NCBI GenBank assembly: GCA_031551265.1
Contig: JAVBNU010000043.1
Span: 1-64,000, forward strand
Direction: 5' to 3'
Length of the DNA: 64,000 nucleotides
From: JAVBNU01 sp031551265
GTDB lineage: Bacteria > Cyanobacteriota > Vampirovibrionia > Gastranaerophilales > Gastranaerophilaceae
This document shows positions 1 through 10,158 of the stretch, one piece after another. The translations under genes and the position numbers were made by a program. The notes beneath the pieces were generated by a model. That model did no database searches. It was given only the letters and a program-made list of their open reading frames with translations, and was not told the DNA's origin. Positions within the stretch are counted from its first letter, which is position 1. Each line of letters begins with the position of its first letter.

Positions 1-3000
1 ATGGGACATCAAAAACAATTACAGAGTACGATTTGGATAAAAATATCAAATCAGTAACATTCATGATAACAAACGGCTCTTATGTAACGACTCATACAGA
101 AACCGTTAAAGCTAAACAAGGCGCTTTGAAGTCTGTCATGATAAACGGCTACGATGAAAAAGGGCGAATGCTATTCAGCGAAGACTCAAATGCTAAAATG
201 ACATGGGAATATACTTATAACGAAGATGGCAGCTTTAAAGTTGTCATAACCAGTGGTGATACTGCAACAACAGAATTATACGATAATAAAAATAAAAGAA
301 TCTATTTAGAAGAAGGTGCTACAGGTTCTGCAGTTGAAAAAACAGAAACTGTAGAAACTAAGTCTGAAACAACTGTGCCACAAACTCCTGTGGAAAAAAC
401 AGAAATCACTCCAAGTGCGCAAAGAACAACTGTAACACCCGAATACGATGAGCAAGGGCGTATACTATATAGTGAAGATCCACAAACTAAAACTACATGG
501 CAATATACGTATAATGAAGATGGCGGCTTCAAAGTTGTCCAAACTCAAGATAAAAATGTTGTAACAGAACTTTATGACAACAAAAATAAAAGAATATATA
601 TAGAAAAAGATGTCACAGATAGTACAGGCAGAACTAATACTGCCACTACATATAACAAAGATGGAAGCTCTAAAATCGTAGAAACAAAATACGATACTAC
701 GGGCAAAGAAATCTCAAAAACTACCGAAGAATTCGATAGTACTGGACAAAAAATAGATACTGAAGCTATCGCAAAAGCTAAGGCGGAAGCAGAGGCGAAA
801 GCTAAAGCGGAAGCAGAGGCAAAAGCTAAGGCAGAAGCAGAAGCAAAAGCTAAGGCAGAAGCAGAAGCGAAAGCTAAAGCAGAAGCCGAAGCGAAAGCTA
901 AGGCAGAAGCAGAGGCAAAAGCAAAGCTTGACGCGGAGATAAAAGCCAGGGCTGAAGCTGAAGAAAAAGCAAGGCTTGAAGCAGAAGCCAAAGCCAAAGC
1001 AGCAGCTGAGGCGGCAATGGGAATCACAAAAACATACGACTCGCAAGGGCGAGTGTTGACAGAAACAAATACAAAAACTAATGAAAGAATAACTTATACT
1101 TATAATGATGATGGCAGCTTCAAAAAAGTTACAGTGCAGTATGAAACAGCTACAACTGAAGTTTATGATAAAAACGGTGCATTAGCGTCTAAAAATAGCA
1201 CATACTTCTTTCACGATGCTGATAAAAAAGCCAATGCTATAATAGAAAAAACATATAATGTGACTACAGGTGGTGTCAGCCAAGAAAAAACTACTTGGAC
1301 TAACTTATCAGGTGCCAATATTCTTGTTGAAACTAAACGCTATAATGCTGATAACCAAATTACATATTCGCTTACAGAAAATTTGGCCACAGGCGAAGCA
1401 AGTCGCTCAACGTATGGCTACGTAAATGGCAAAGTAGACCATATTTATGTTACAAATTACTTAAACGGTAAAATAACATCTACAGGATCTACTAACTTTG
1501 CATATGCTGCAGACGGCAGCTATACCAAAAACATACAACAATTGGATGCGAGTGGCAACGTAACTTCTTCAATTGTTGAAAGCTACGATAAAAACGGTAA
1601 ATTAATTTCTACACTCCCCGAGATTAAAGCTGAGTACAAAGAATCTTATGAGAAATTCGTAGATACATATAAAAGTTTAATTAGCTCAAACGAAGATACA
1701 GCTAAAATTATTAATGCTTTTAATGCCCAATCTAAGGGAATGACCTCGAAAATAACACTTAGCAACGGTATGAAGGTATCTGTTCAAACTTCAAATAATA
1801 ATCTCTACGTTTATAACTCAGCCGGACGCTTCTATCAGCTTGATATTTCTAAAAATGCTAAAGGTGAAACTGTGATATTCAAGTATGATGAAACGACAGC
1901 AAATACAATAGACCAAAAAACATATACTTATCCTGTAAACAGCAGCTATGATTTGTCTAAGCTCGACTCTGCAAAAATAACTGCACATTCAACTCAAACA
2001 GAAGAAGATTCAAACAATCCATATGCGGTATTAACAAATCCTGCAACCCCACTGAGTGAACTAAAAATTCCGGGATATAACAACTACAATGTTCAAAATG
2101 TTAAACTCTATACAAATCACGTTACAGGTGAATCATATTATATTGCGAACTTGATTACTTCAAGTCAAATCGGTTCCGCAGGTACAAATATGAAAATCAT
2201 AGATGGTGTGATTTATTTGGGCGACAATGACAAAAAATGTGCATATAAGATAGAAAATGGCGGATTGACTGAATATAACGTTGCATTCACCGATTCTTCA
2301 AAAGCAGCGCGTCAAATTACCACTGCAACCGGCAAGAAATACGATTACAAAGGAAACGCTATTGCCACAGACCCGCTCGATTTCGAAACTTTATGCAACA
2401 AAATTGGCAATAATGCAACATTCAAAGAAATCTGGGATAATGCAAGTAATGATGTCAAAGATCCTGCGTGCCAAATAGATGATACTACCGTTGCCAAGGC
2501 TGTATACACAGAAGAAGATCGTAGCTGGCGTGCATATAGCGCAACATCAACGGATGCAAACGGCAATGTAACCGCCAAAACTGTGGGCATATGGGATCCT
2601 ACTGGCACAAGAATGCTATTCAGCGAAGATGTACGCAAAAAAGGCGATTTAGTTACTCTAACAAAGCAAGAATTCATATATGACGATAATGGTACATTAA
2701 CGAGTAAAATTGTAGAACAAAACGCTTCAAACGGAATTTCAGTCAGAACTGAAACTTCTTACAACCCATATAAAAGTGTTCAAACTGTCACTAACAGTGC
2801 AACGGGCGAAACTTCAATCTATACATATGGCTCAGATGGCCGTTATACAAAAGTTACGACAAATTCCAATAATAGCAATATTACGACAAGAGAAACCTAT
2901 AATGCAAATGGCAAACTCACGATATCTACAGTAGAAAATTCGCAGACCGGAGTAGCTGTCGTTACCGCACCTACATACGAAAACGGCAAAGAAGTTGGCG

Positions 3001-3674
3001 TTGATGTTGTGAATTACCTAAATGGAAAAATAACAGCACGCAAATATACACATTATGAATCAAATACAGTATCTACATGGACATATAATACCAATGGCAA
3101 GCTTGCTCATTCGCTGGTAGAAGATTCGACTACAGGCGAAGCAACTCGTACGGTGTATGGCTATGCAGATGGTAAATCAAGCTATATCTATGTTACGAAT
3201 TACCTAAACGGAATAATCACATCTACAGGCGCAACTAACTTCACATATGCGGCTGATGGCAGCTATACGAAGAACGTAATCGAAATGGATGGAAATCAAA
3301 AAACTGTAATCTCTGACGTAACTACAAAATACGATAAAAATGGTAATGAAATTACAGCATCAGAACCAATCAAAACTTACGATTCTGAAGGCCGAGTATT
3401 AACCGAAAAAAATACTGTAACAGGTGACGTAACAATATACACATATGCTGCCGATGGACGTTATACAAAAGTTACGACCAATTCTAATAATTCTGTCAAA
3501 ACAACTGAGAGCTACAATGCCAGCAAACAACTAATCAGAACCATAGTAGAAAATTCCTCCACAGGTGAAGCAATTGTTACAACCCCTACCTACGATAATG
3601 GTAAAAAAATAGGTGATAATGTTGTTAACTTTCTAAACGGTAAAATAATATCAACTAACTATGTACCGGTTTAA
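1..3674 (+). CDS. YD-repeat-like giant protein, 5' end cut by window
   Basis: The reading frame is open from the first bases and has no stop before the TTG at 33. The residues upstream of it (ending ITEYDL) are themselves a YD-like unit, so the true start lies outside the window. About 1220 residues are visible. They contain repeated units of the type YD-x-x-GR-(8-10)-Y-T-Y-N-x-D-G-S, reminiscent of RHS/YD repeats. Six to seven copies of an 8-residue Ala/Lys/Glu helix unit follow (771-938), then a non-repetitive middle part (about nt 1620-2560) and further YD-like units to the end. No RHS core motif or C-terminal toxin domain is seen. It precedes two related genes. A surface or extracellular fibre is plausible, but function and export route are unknown. 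Confidence 0.8.
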   Translation, partial: GTSKTITEYDLDKNIKSVTFMITNGSYVTTHTETVKAKQGALKSVMINGYDEKGRMLFSEDSNAKMTWEYTYNEDGSFKVVITSGDTATTELYDNKNKRIYLEEGATGSAVEKTETVETKSETTVPQTPVEKTEITPSAQRTTVTPEYDEQGRILYSEDPQTKTTWQYTYNEDGGFKVVQTQDKNVVTELYDNKNKRIYIEKDVTDSTGRTNTATTYNKDGSSKIVETKYDTTGKEISKTTEEFDSTGQKIDTEAIAKAKAEAEAKAKAEAEAKAKAEAEAKAKAEAEAKAKAEAEAKAKAEAEAKAKLDAEIKARAEAEEKARLEAEAKAKAAAEAAMGITKTYDSQGRVLTETNTKTNERITYTYNDDGSFKKVTVQYETATTEVYDKNGALASKNSTYFFHDADKKANAIIEKTYNVTTGGVSQEKTTWTNLSGANILVETKRYNADNQITYSLTENLATGEASRSTYGYVNGKVDHIYVTNYLNGKITSTGSTNFAYAADGSYTKNIQQLDASGNVTSSIVESYDKNGKLISTLPEIKAEYKESYEKFVDTYKSLISSNEDTAKIINAFNAQSKGMTSKITLSNGMKVSVQTSNNNLYVYNSAGRFYQLDISKNAKGETVIFKYDETTANTIDQKTYTYPVNSSYDLSKLDSAKITAHSTQTEEDSNNPYAVLTNPATPLSELKIPGYNNYNVQNVKLYTNHVTGESYYIANLITSSQIGSAGTNMKIIDGVIYLGDNDKKCAYKIENGGLTEYNVAFTDSSKAARQITTATGKKYDYKGNAIATDPLDFETLCNKIGNNATFKEIWDNASNDVKDPACQIDDTTVAKAVYTEEDRSWRAYSATSTDANGNVTAKTVGIWDPTGTRMLFSEDVRKKGDLVTLTKQEFIYDDNGTLTSKIVEQNASNGISVRTETSYNPYKSVQTVTNSATGETSIYTYGSDGRYTKVTTNSNNSNITTRETYNANGKLTISTVENSQTGVAVVTAPTYENGKEVGVDVVNYLNGKITARKYTHYESNTVSTWTYNTNGKLAHSLVEDSTTGEATRTVYGYADGKSSYIYVTNYLNGIITSTGATNFTYAADGSYTKNVIEMDGNQKTVISDVTTKYDKNGNEITASEPIKTYDSEGRVLTEKNTVTGDVTIYTYAADGRYTKVTTNSNNSVKTTESYNASKQLIRTIVENSSTGEAIVTTPTYDNGKKIGDNVVNFLNGKIISTNYVPV
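771..938 (+). repeat. 24-bp in-frame tandem repeat (AKAKAEAE)
   Basis: Six near-identical 24-base units, each encoding A-K-A-K-A-E-A-E, run from 771 to 914. A seventh degenerate unit follows, then a longer degenerate Ala/Glu/Lys/Arg tail to about 1015. The charge pattern predicts a long single alpha-helix or coiled coil, like a TolA-type spacer, separating two YD-like regions. Repeats of this kind change copy number easily. Open frames on the opposite strand here are by-products of the repeat. Confidence 0.9.
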
Positions 3675-3708
3675 AGCTATAACTAATTGTCAAAATAAGT
3701 TATATATG

Positions 3709-3745
3709 CGACTCCCCTGCATTTTGTCAGGGGAGTTGTTGTATT
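3709..3745 (+). terminator. Intrinsic terminator after first YD-repeat gene
   Basis: A stem of nine perfect pairs (3711-3719 with 3728-3736), extended by two pairs including a G-T, encloses an 8-base loop. A T-rich tract follows. It separates the first YD-repeat gene from the next, so the second gene needs its own promoter. Confidence 0.85.
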
Positions 3746-3840
3746 AATTTTTGTAACAATGTTGCTCGGAATCCTAAAGTTTTCGTATAGGAAGGACGAT
3801 TGATATATTAAGTATTGATTAAAAATTCTATGGAGAAAAT

Positions 3841-6800
3841 ATGAACAGTAGTTTCTTTTCTAATATTTTTGCCCAAAGCAAGAGCGTGGCTGATGTAATG
3901 AGCCTGCTTAGAGCTTCGTTGGGCATAGAAACTACCGGCGTTGACAGTACTAAAAACGATGATTCTGAGAATTTGTTTGATTGGGATTATATTTCAACGC
4001 CAACGGACACGGTATCTCTCGGGCAAGTTAAAATTAGAGGCGAAAAAATTAAATTAGCCGAATTTCAAGAAATTGCTGCCGAATTTAACAATATTGATGA
4101 TTTATTGAATAGTTTGAATACATTTGAAAAAGGCACAGATAAATACGGAAATACAGTGTACAACGTATATAGCGCTGTAGGAAAACTCTTGGCTAGTGTA
4201 ACTTCTAATACAATATCTACTGATTGTGAAGAAGGCAAAACTTATGAGCAAAAAATCTGTACCAAGTACGGAAGTGGCAGCACTAAAGCGTCTGAACAAA
4301 CTGTGTCTATTGATAAAGAGACAGGCGAAAAAACTATTACTACCAAAATATACCAAAATGATATAGTCGTGAGCAATCGAGTAGAAACGTATGACAGTAC
4401 AGGCATGTTACAAAACGCGATTGACTATGAGTATAAATCTGGCATAATTACCTCACGCAAAGAGAGTACAGTTACCGAAAATTCAAACGGCAAGCTGGTC
4501 ACGATGTTGACATACACTTATGGCGCTAACTCAGCCGGTTTTGTATTGGAAACGCTTACCTCTAAAGAACTCAACCAATATAATGATAAAGAAAATTTAT
4601 TTACCGTAACTATTATCAAATATTCTGAAACAGGCAAAGTCGCAGAAGAACATTTGGGTAATTATAGCTACGAATTGGGCGCGTTGCACAGCGGCTATAG
4701 AAAATTATATGATGAATCAGGTAATCTCACGTACGAAGGTGCGTGCGAACTTCCGTCTTATACAACTATTGGCGAGGCAGGTGCTCCCAGCTTCCGTTAC
4801 GATAGTCAAGGACGTGTAATATATTCGAAAACTATAGATGTCTCGCCGGGTGGCACTGTGTATGTTGCACAAGAGGTAAATTATACCTATAACGCAGATG
4901 GCAGTTATACGAAAACTACTCGCCAGTATAAAGTACCTGAATCAGATAGCCTGATTGAATATAAAGATGCAATCGAAAAATACAATAAAGATGACAAACT
5001 TGTGTCTAGAAAACTCATTTGGACAGAAGCAGACAAAACGACTGTTGTCACTTATGATGTTGCGACCGGCAAGCCGGTTTCCACGGTTGTTACCAGTGCG
5101 GACGGGGGTGTCACATCAAAGTCTGTTACCTATGACTCACAAGGTCGTGTAATAGCTGAAGAAACCACAAACCCATCTTCCAAAACCGTGTATGCGTATA
5201 ATTCAGATGGAAGCTACGGACGCATATATACATTATATGAAGAAAAAGGTATCAAAGTTGGTACTATCACCGAAAGATACGACAGAAACGGTTATTTAAC
5301 TTCATCAACTGATACTCTTGAGCCTTCAAAAACTGTTGGAAAGTATAATATCGACGGTACATATACCAGCACTAAAACAATTTTAGATGCAGACGGTAAA
5401 ACAATTAAAACTATTACCGAAAGACTAGATAGACACGGGCGCATGGTCTATTATAAAGACAGCAGCACGCAAATATCTATTACATACTGGACAGATGGCA
5501 GCCGCACTACAGCGCAGTCATACTATGATGCGAATGGCAAAGTTGAATATAAAATTACCGAAAAAATTGATTATAAAGGCCGCACGCTTTTATATGAAGA
5601 CTCAAGAGAGTTATCTCGCACGACTTATAGATATAATGTAGATGGCAGTTACCAAAAAACAGAAATTGAGCTTGATGTAAAAGGCAGTGAAGTATCTAGA
5701 ACCACTACAAAATATGATAAAGACGGTAATGTCGTCATTGTCTTGCCTTTTGAAGAACGTAAACAAGTGTTGCTCAAAGAATTAGATGCTTTGAATGAAC
5801 AGGCTAAAGCGGCTGCTGAAGCTTATGCTGCGGTTATTAGTAATCGAACTTTGATGTTTAACGACGAAATACTGCAATACAGTGACTTAGCAGCTGTTGA
5901 TGATACGACAAATTCGATACGGATTGTCAACTCAAAAGGCCAAATTGTCGTGAGCAGCCTGCTTGATGACCCGACGATACATCAAATGCTTTGGGTTGAT
6001 ACAATTGATAGCAATGGAGACCCAATAAGTGTACAGATTGCTGATATCGACAAAAATGGCAAAATTGTCCAAACAAATGCCGGTTTGAAGTACGGCTTTG
6101 TGTCACCTGATTTGGGTAAAACAGTTGTGGTCAGTAAAGCACTCTTGACTGATAACGCTCAATTCCAGGAAGCATTGCTCAACGGCAGTCTGTTGATGCA
6201 GCAATCTGCCGAGCTTGATTATGCAGCGCCTCGTACCTGGACAAGTTTCGATTGGCAATCTCATGAGTCATTTATTGATACACTCTATAAAGACGATGAT
6301 GCTGTGGCAACGGCTGTTTACGAAGCGATAATGTCTCAAATCCGGGCTCAGGAATTGAAAATCCAGCTTGAGTTGGATTATATTGAAAACTGCCAACAAG
6401 CAGTAAACCTTGGAGGCGGCGGTTTAACCAGCCTGAAGGGCACGCTTTCTGCCTCGACTGATATCTCGAAAGTTGTTGAGTTAGAGCTTTCTCTGCAAGC
6501 TTTTGCACAGCAAAAAATTGATTTAACTAAACAAGCTGAAACTGCTGCTAAAGAGCTTGTTGATGCTTTGACTAACGAAATTATGACTTTCAACTGGAAC
6601 ATGGATCAAAATGGAAATCAAATTTCTCAGGTTTTAACGTACTCAGCGTTAAGCGGTACTACTACTGGAAATGCAATTCCTGCGCGGATTATTAACTCTA
6701 AAGGTGAAATAATTGTAAGCGGTGCTGATGACCCTGTTCTGCGAAAAATGCTTTTTGTTGACACAGTTGATAAAGACGGTAATCCAATTTCTGTCCAAAT

Positions 6801-7446
6801 CGCCGAAATTGACGCAACAACCGGTAAGCTCGTCCAGACAACTGCCGGTAAAACGTATGGGTTTGTGTCCCCTGATTTAGGCAAGAAAATTGTAGTTAAC
6901 CAAGAACTGTTAGAAGATACAACAGCGTTCCAAAATGCGCTGCAATCCGGTAAACTCTTTATCCAAACAGGTACACGCACTACCCAAACCAATACGGAAG
7001 ATTGCGACGAAACGGTGACTGAGCCGTATAAGTGGAAACTGTTTGACTGGAAAAACAGCGATGCGTTCAATGTTAAGTTAGATTTAAGTGATGATGCGTT
7101 AGCAGTATCCGATTACGAAACCAAAATGGCTCAAATTACTGCTAAGAGCAAGAAATTAGATATAGATATCGCCAAAACCAAAGCGGATTTGGTAGCGCTG
7201 ACACCTGCTGAGGCCAAGCCTTGCGATACTACTTATCAAACTACTTATGACAAAAACGGCAACCCGACAGTAAGTTTCTATAATCCTAATGGCGCAAAAA
7301 TAGCAACTATGACGTACACAAAAGACGCTAATTACAATTTAATCTCTGCCGTATACACGACCTACGACGAAAATGGTAATCCGACTGTAAAAACATATAC
7401 CTACGACCCTGAATACGGTGTATATGCAATCAGTACAGAAGTTTAA
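3841..7446 (+). CDS. YD-repeat-like protein with two internal modules
   Basis: This 1201-residue protein starts at ATG after GGAG at 3832. It has no signal peptide. Residues 1 to about 55 match the N-terminus of the next protein: a Q-S-K-S motif with hydrophobic helix positions, then L-F-D-W-D and a D-T-[V/L]-S segment. The middle is YD-like repeats (about nt 4780-5740). Two copies of a ~200-residue module follow (about nt 5750-6390 and 6480-7160). Each has an R-I-[V/I]-N-S-K-G strand, a V-D-T-[I/V]-D-x-[N/D]-G-[D/N]-P-I-S-V-Q-I-A segment, Y-G-F-V-S-P-D-L-G-K and a W-x-x-F-D-W motif. The C-terminus returns to YD-like units. I do not recognise the module. Seventeen bases separate it from the next gene. 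Confidence 0.85.
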   Translation: MNSSFFSNIFAQSKSVADVMSLLRASLGIETTGVDSTKNDDSENLFDWDYISTPTDTVSLGQVKIRGEKIKLAEFQEIAAEFNNIDDLLNSLNTFEKGTDKYGNTVYNVYSAVGKLLASVTSNTISTDCEEGKTYEQKICTKYGSGSTKASEQTVSIDKETGEKTITTKIYQNDIVVSNRVETYDSTGMLQNAIDYEYKSGIITSRKESTVTENSNGKLVTMLTYTYGANSAGFVLETLTSKELNQYNDKENLFTVTIIKYSETGKVAEEHLGNYSYELGALHSGYRKLYDESGNLTYEGACELPSYTTIGEAGAPSFRYDSQGRVIYSKTIDVSPGGTVYVAQEVNYTYNADGSYTKTTRQYKVPESDSLIEYKDAIEKYNKDDKLVSRKLIWTEADKTTVVTYDVATGKPVSTVVTSADGGVTSKSVTYDSQGRVIAEETTNPSSKTVYAYNSDGSYGRIYTLYEEKGIKVGTITERYDRNGYLTSSTDTLEPSKTVGKYNIDGTYTSTKTILDADGKTIKTITERLDRHGRMVYYKDSSTQISITYWTDGSRTTAQSYYDANGKVEYKITEKIDYKGRTLLYEDSRELSRTTYRYNVDGSYQKTEIELDVKGSEVSRTTTKYDKDGNVVIVLPFEERKQVLLKELDALNEQAKAAAEAYAAVISNRTLMFNDEILQYSDLAAVDDTTNSIRIVNSKGQIVVSSLLDDPTIHQMLWVDTIDSNGDPISVQIADIDKNGKIVQTNAGLKYGFVSPDLGKTVVVSKALLTDNAQFQEALLNGSLLMQQSAELDYAAPRTWTSFDWQSHESFIDTLYKDDDAVATAVYEAIMSQIRAQELKIQLELDYIENCQQAVNLGGGGLTSLKGTLSASTDISKVVELELSLQAFAQQKIDLTKQAETAAKELVDALTNEIMTFNWNMDQNGNQISQVLTYSALSGTTTGNAIPARIINSKGEIIVSGADDPVLRKMLFVDTVDKDGNPISVQIAEIDATTGKLVQTTAGKTYGFVSPDLGKKIVVNQELLEDTTAFQNALQSGKLFIQTGTRTTQTNTEDCDETVTEPYKWKLFDWKNSDAFNVKLDLSDDALAVSDYETKMAQITAKSKKLDIDIAKTKADLVALTPAEAKPCDTTYQTTYDKNGNPTVSFYNPNGAKIATMTYTKDANYNLISAVYTTYDENGNPTVKTYTYDPEYGVYAISTEV

Positions 7447-7463
7447 CTGCTAAAGGAAATAAA

Positions 7464-9098
7464 ATGAGCAACAACTACATCAACAATCTTACTCAGCAAA
7501 GCAAAAGTTTAGAAGAGCTGATACGTATATACAATAACATGCAAAGTGGTAATACTACTCAAGTAAACACTGCGAGTACGTTGTTTGATTGGGATATTGT
7601 CTCAAATACTATGGATACTTTATCTTCGAGCACGCAAAGTGAAACAGCCACGCAAAGTAGCACCGTGAATAGCTCAACTGTATCAAGCTCTACAACTACA
7701 TCAAGCACGACCTCAGACACTTCTACAAGCAGCGCTACGTCAACATCAAAAACTGCAAGACCAGCCGGTCAGGTAATATCTCTTATCGGAAAAACTACCA
7801 CAACAGGTACTTCAACAACTGTTACGACATCTAACGCAGTTACCTTGCTTCTGCAGCAGCGCGAAACACTGGCAAAAGAACTTAAAACAGTAGAACAGGC
7901 ATACAATGATGCCATAAGTAATCGCATGTTGGTGTTTAATTGGAATACGGTCGACGATACCACACAAATTTTGAGTTACGAAAATTTGATGGCGACAAAT
8001 GTTGATTCAGTTGAAAATGCTCGTATTATTGATAAATCCGGCAATATACTCGTAAATAGCTGGAATGAAGCCGAATTAGACAAAATAAAATTTGTTACTA
8101 TAACTGATGATGAGGGTAATCCTAAAAAAGTTCAAATTGCTGATATTGATAAGAATAACAAAGTTATTGCTGTTACAAACACGGAAAAAATCAAATCCTC
8201 CGATATCGGTAAAACAGTAATAAACAAAGATGGTGCGCTCAGTGATGCTAATTATTTTCAGGCTGAACTTCAAAAAGGTACTTTTACTATTCAAACTCAC
8301 AGGACAGAAGAAACTGAACTCTTTTCTGTAAAAGTTAACAGCATTTGGGAAGACTATGCGTGGAAAACAGATAAAGGCATTACTGCACAATTATACACGG
8401 ACGATGATGCGGCTGCTGAGGCTGTTTATACGGCGAAAAAAACTGAAGTTTTAGAAAAAATAGCAACGTTAGATGCTGAAATACAAGAAGTAGAACCTGA
8501 TTTTGCTATTCCTGATGTTAATTCGAAAGCCGGCCTCACAGGCTTGAATGGGCTATTATTTAGTGAATCCGGTATACAAAAAGCCTGGGCGCTCGAAATT
8601 ACCATACAGCAATTGCAGCAAAAGAAGCTTAACGCGACGAATATGACGTCAGGTGAAAGTTCTGCACTTGAAATAGAGCTTGCGCAAGCGTTGGCTGATT
8701 TAAAAGCTTGTGTCGTGACTAATACCAATTCCAACACGGTTAATTATCAGACTACATATGACGAACAAGGTAATCCAACCACAACTTTTTGCAACTCAAG
8801 CGGTACAAAACTGGCCGTTGCATCCTACCAAAAAGACGCAAGCGGTAAAATAACAACCAGCAGTTACACGACATTTGACAGTAATGGTAACGGGCTTGAT
8901 GTCAAAACAACAACTTATGACACAAACGGAAAAAGTACCACTAAAACGCAAAAATATGACAACTCCGGCGCATCAAGCACTGCGGTCGGAGCGGATGAAC
9001 GTATTACGTACTTTTATTCTTCAGGCATCAAAATGGCTTTAATCATTACCTATGATGCAAACGGTAAAGAAATCAGCAGAGACTTTAAAAGAGCCTAA
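7464..9098 (+). CDS. Module-containing paralogue of preceding YD-repeat protein
   Basis: This 544-residue protein has a good ribosome site (AAAGGAAAT) and lies 17 bases after the previous gene, so the two are probably co-transcribed. Its N-terminus repeats the Q-S-K-S and L-F-D-W-D leader of the upstream protein. A Ser/Thr-rich linker follows (about residues 54-95), then one copy of the ~200-residue module, then three or four YD-like units at the C-terminus. It looks like a minimal version of the upstream protein: leader, linker, one module, repeat tail. There is no signal peptide, membrane segment or type I secretion nonapeptide. Function is unknown; shared architecture suggests both use the same assembly or export route. 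Confidence 0.85.
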   Translation: MSNNYINNLTQQSKSLEELIRIYNNMQSGNTTQVNTASTLFDWDIVSNTMDTLSSSTQSETATQSSTVNSSTVSSSTTTSSTTSDTSTSSATSTSKTARPAGQVISLIGKTTTTGTSTTVTTSNAVTLLLQQRETLAKELKTVEQAYNDAISNRMLVFNWNTVDDTTQILSYENLMATNVDSVENARIIDKSGNILVNSWNEAELDKIKFVTITDDEGNPKKVQIADIDKNNKVIAVTNTEKIKSSDIGKTVINKDGALSDANYFQAELQKGTFTIQTHRTEETELFSVKVNSIWEDYAWKTDKGITAQLYTDDDAAAEAVYTAKKTEVLEKIATLDAEIQEVEPDFAIPDVNSKAGLTGLNGLLFSESGIQKAWALEITIQQLQQKKLNATNMTSGESSALEIELAQALADLKACVVTNTNSNTVNYQTTYDEQGNPTTTFCNSSGTKLAVASYQKDASGKITTSSYTTFDSNGNGLDVKTTTYDTNGKSTTKTQKYDNSGASSTAVGADERITYFYSSGIKMALIITYDANGKEISRDFKRA

Positions 9099-9118
9099 AA
9101 ATACTTTTATAAATCGTA

Positions 9119-9152
9119 AGTCATTCTGATATTTATCGGGGTGACTCTTTTA
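9119..9152 (+). terminator. Intrinsic terminator after YD-repeat operon
   Basis: Bases 9119-9130 can pair over 12 positions (four G-T pairs) with 9135-9146 across a 4-base loop, followed by CTTTTATTTATT. It closes the two-gene unit at 3841-9098. Confidence 0.75.
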
Positions 9153-9207
9153 TTTATTATCAAATTTTTGTTATTATATAAAAGTAATAAGAAGAGGGAA
9201 ATATAAG

Positions 9208-10071
9208 ATGCGAAAAATGTTAGTTATGGTTGCATTTATGCTTATGTTAACTCTAAGTATGACTGCCAATGCCGCCGAGAAAAAAGACGTGCAAACATAT
9301 ATCACTCAAGGGCTGGAAAAAGCCCAAAAAGAGGACTATAAAGGTGCTGCTGAAGATTACAGCAAAGCTATTTCAAAAGACCGTAATGCTACGGATGCGT
9401 ATTACCACCGTGCTGCGGCGAGGGCAGAATTAAAATACTATGATGGTGCGATTACTGATTATAATCGTGTTATTGCGCTAAAACCTGATTCTGCTGATGC
9501 TTATTATAACCGTGCTAATATAAAACTTTTGCAAAAATATTACAAAAATGCTATAAAAGATTTTGATAAAGCGATTGAGCTGAACCCAAAGTTTGCGCAG
9601 GCATATATAAATCGCGGTAATACAAAATTCAGGCTTGAAGATACAGCCGGCGCGCTTGATGACTACGCAAAAGCAATAGCTGCTAATCCAAAATCTGCAG
9701 AAGCATATTACAACCGCGGTTATGTGAAAATGTCACAGCAAGACATACCTGCAGCTATAAAAGACTTTGATAAAGCTATCGAAAATAACCCCAAGTACTT
9801 GAATGCATACGTAAAAAGAGGTTACGCAAGGCTCGGGCTGGGTGAGTTTTTGCCGGCAATAAGAGATTTTGATAAAAATATTGAACTTGCTCCTAACGAT
9901 GCCGAAGCGTACTATAATCGTGGTGTTGCTAAAATAGCCGTGAATGATTTTCAAGGTGCGATACAGGATTTGGAAAAATTAAGACAACTGCTTTTGGACG
10001 AAAAAAAGTACGACGAAGCCCGTAAAATCGAGAACATGCTTTCTGAAATGAAAAAACAATACCAACAATAA
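9208..10071 (+). CDS. Secreted tetratricopeptide-repeat protein
   Basis: The 287-residue product begins with a clear Sec signal peptide (M-R-K, hydrophobic core, A-N-A-A near residue 23). About seven TPR units of 34 residues follow, with the usual A-Y-Y-N-R-G / A-I-x-D-[F/Y]-x-K-A-I pattern. The last part (from about residue 240) is a charged helix. TPR arrays bind protein partners, so a periplasmic or outer-membrane scaffold role fits, but the partner is unknown. GAGG stands ahead of the ATG, and an AT-rich promoter-like tract lies at 9160-9190. It is a monocistronic gene between the YD-repeat unit and a DJ-1-like gene. Confidence 0.9.
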   Translation: MRKMLVMVAFMLMLTLSMTANAAEKKDVQTYITQGLEKAQKEDYKGAAEDYSKAISKDRNATDAYYHRAAARAELKYYDGAITDYNRVIALKPDSADAYYNRANIKLLQKYYKNAIKDFDKAIELNPKFAQAYINRGNTKFRLEDTAGALDDYAKAIAANPKSAEAYYNRGYVKMSQQDIPAAIKDFDKAIENNPKYLNAYVKRGYARLGLGEFLPAIRDFDKNIELAPNDAEAYYNRGVAKIAVNDFQGAIQDLEKLRQLLLDEKKYDEARKIENMLSEMKKQYQQ

Positions 10072-10158
10072 ACGCATGTAGCTGTCTGACTTAGCAATGT
10101 AGAATTTAAGTTATTCATTTATTATTAATTTGTGCAGTTAATGAATGGATGAATTGAA

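Noticed and set aside
572..1046. Two open frames on the minus strand across the Ala/Lys/Glu repeat
   Set aside because: They arise from the low-complexity 24-bp repeat read backwards, have no ribosome site and give Ser/Ala/Phe or Cys/Phe-rich nonsense.
1..3674. RHS toxin (polymorphic toxin) identity for the first gene
   Set aside because: YD-like units are present, but the RHS core motif, autoproteolytic end and immunity gene are not visible. A terminator follows the gene directly.
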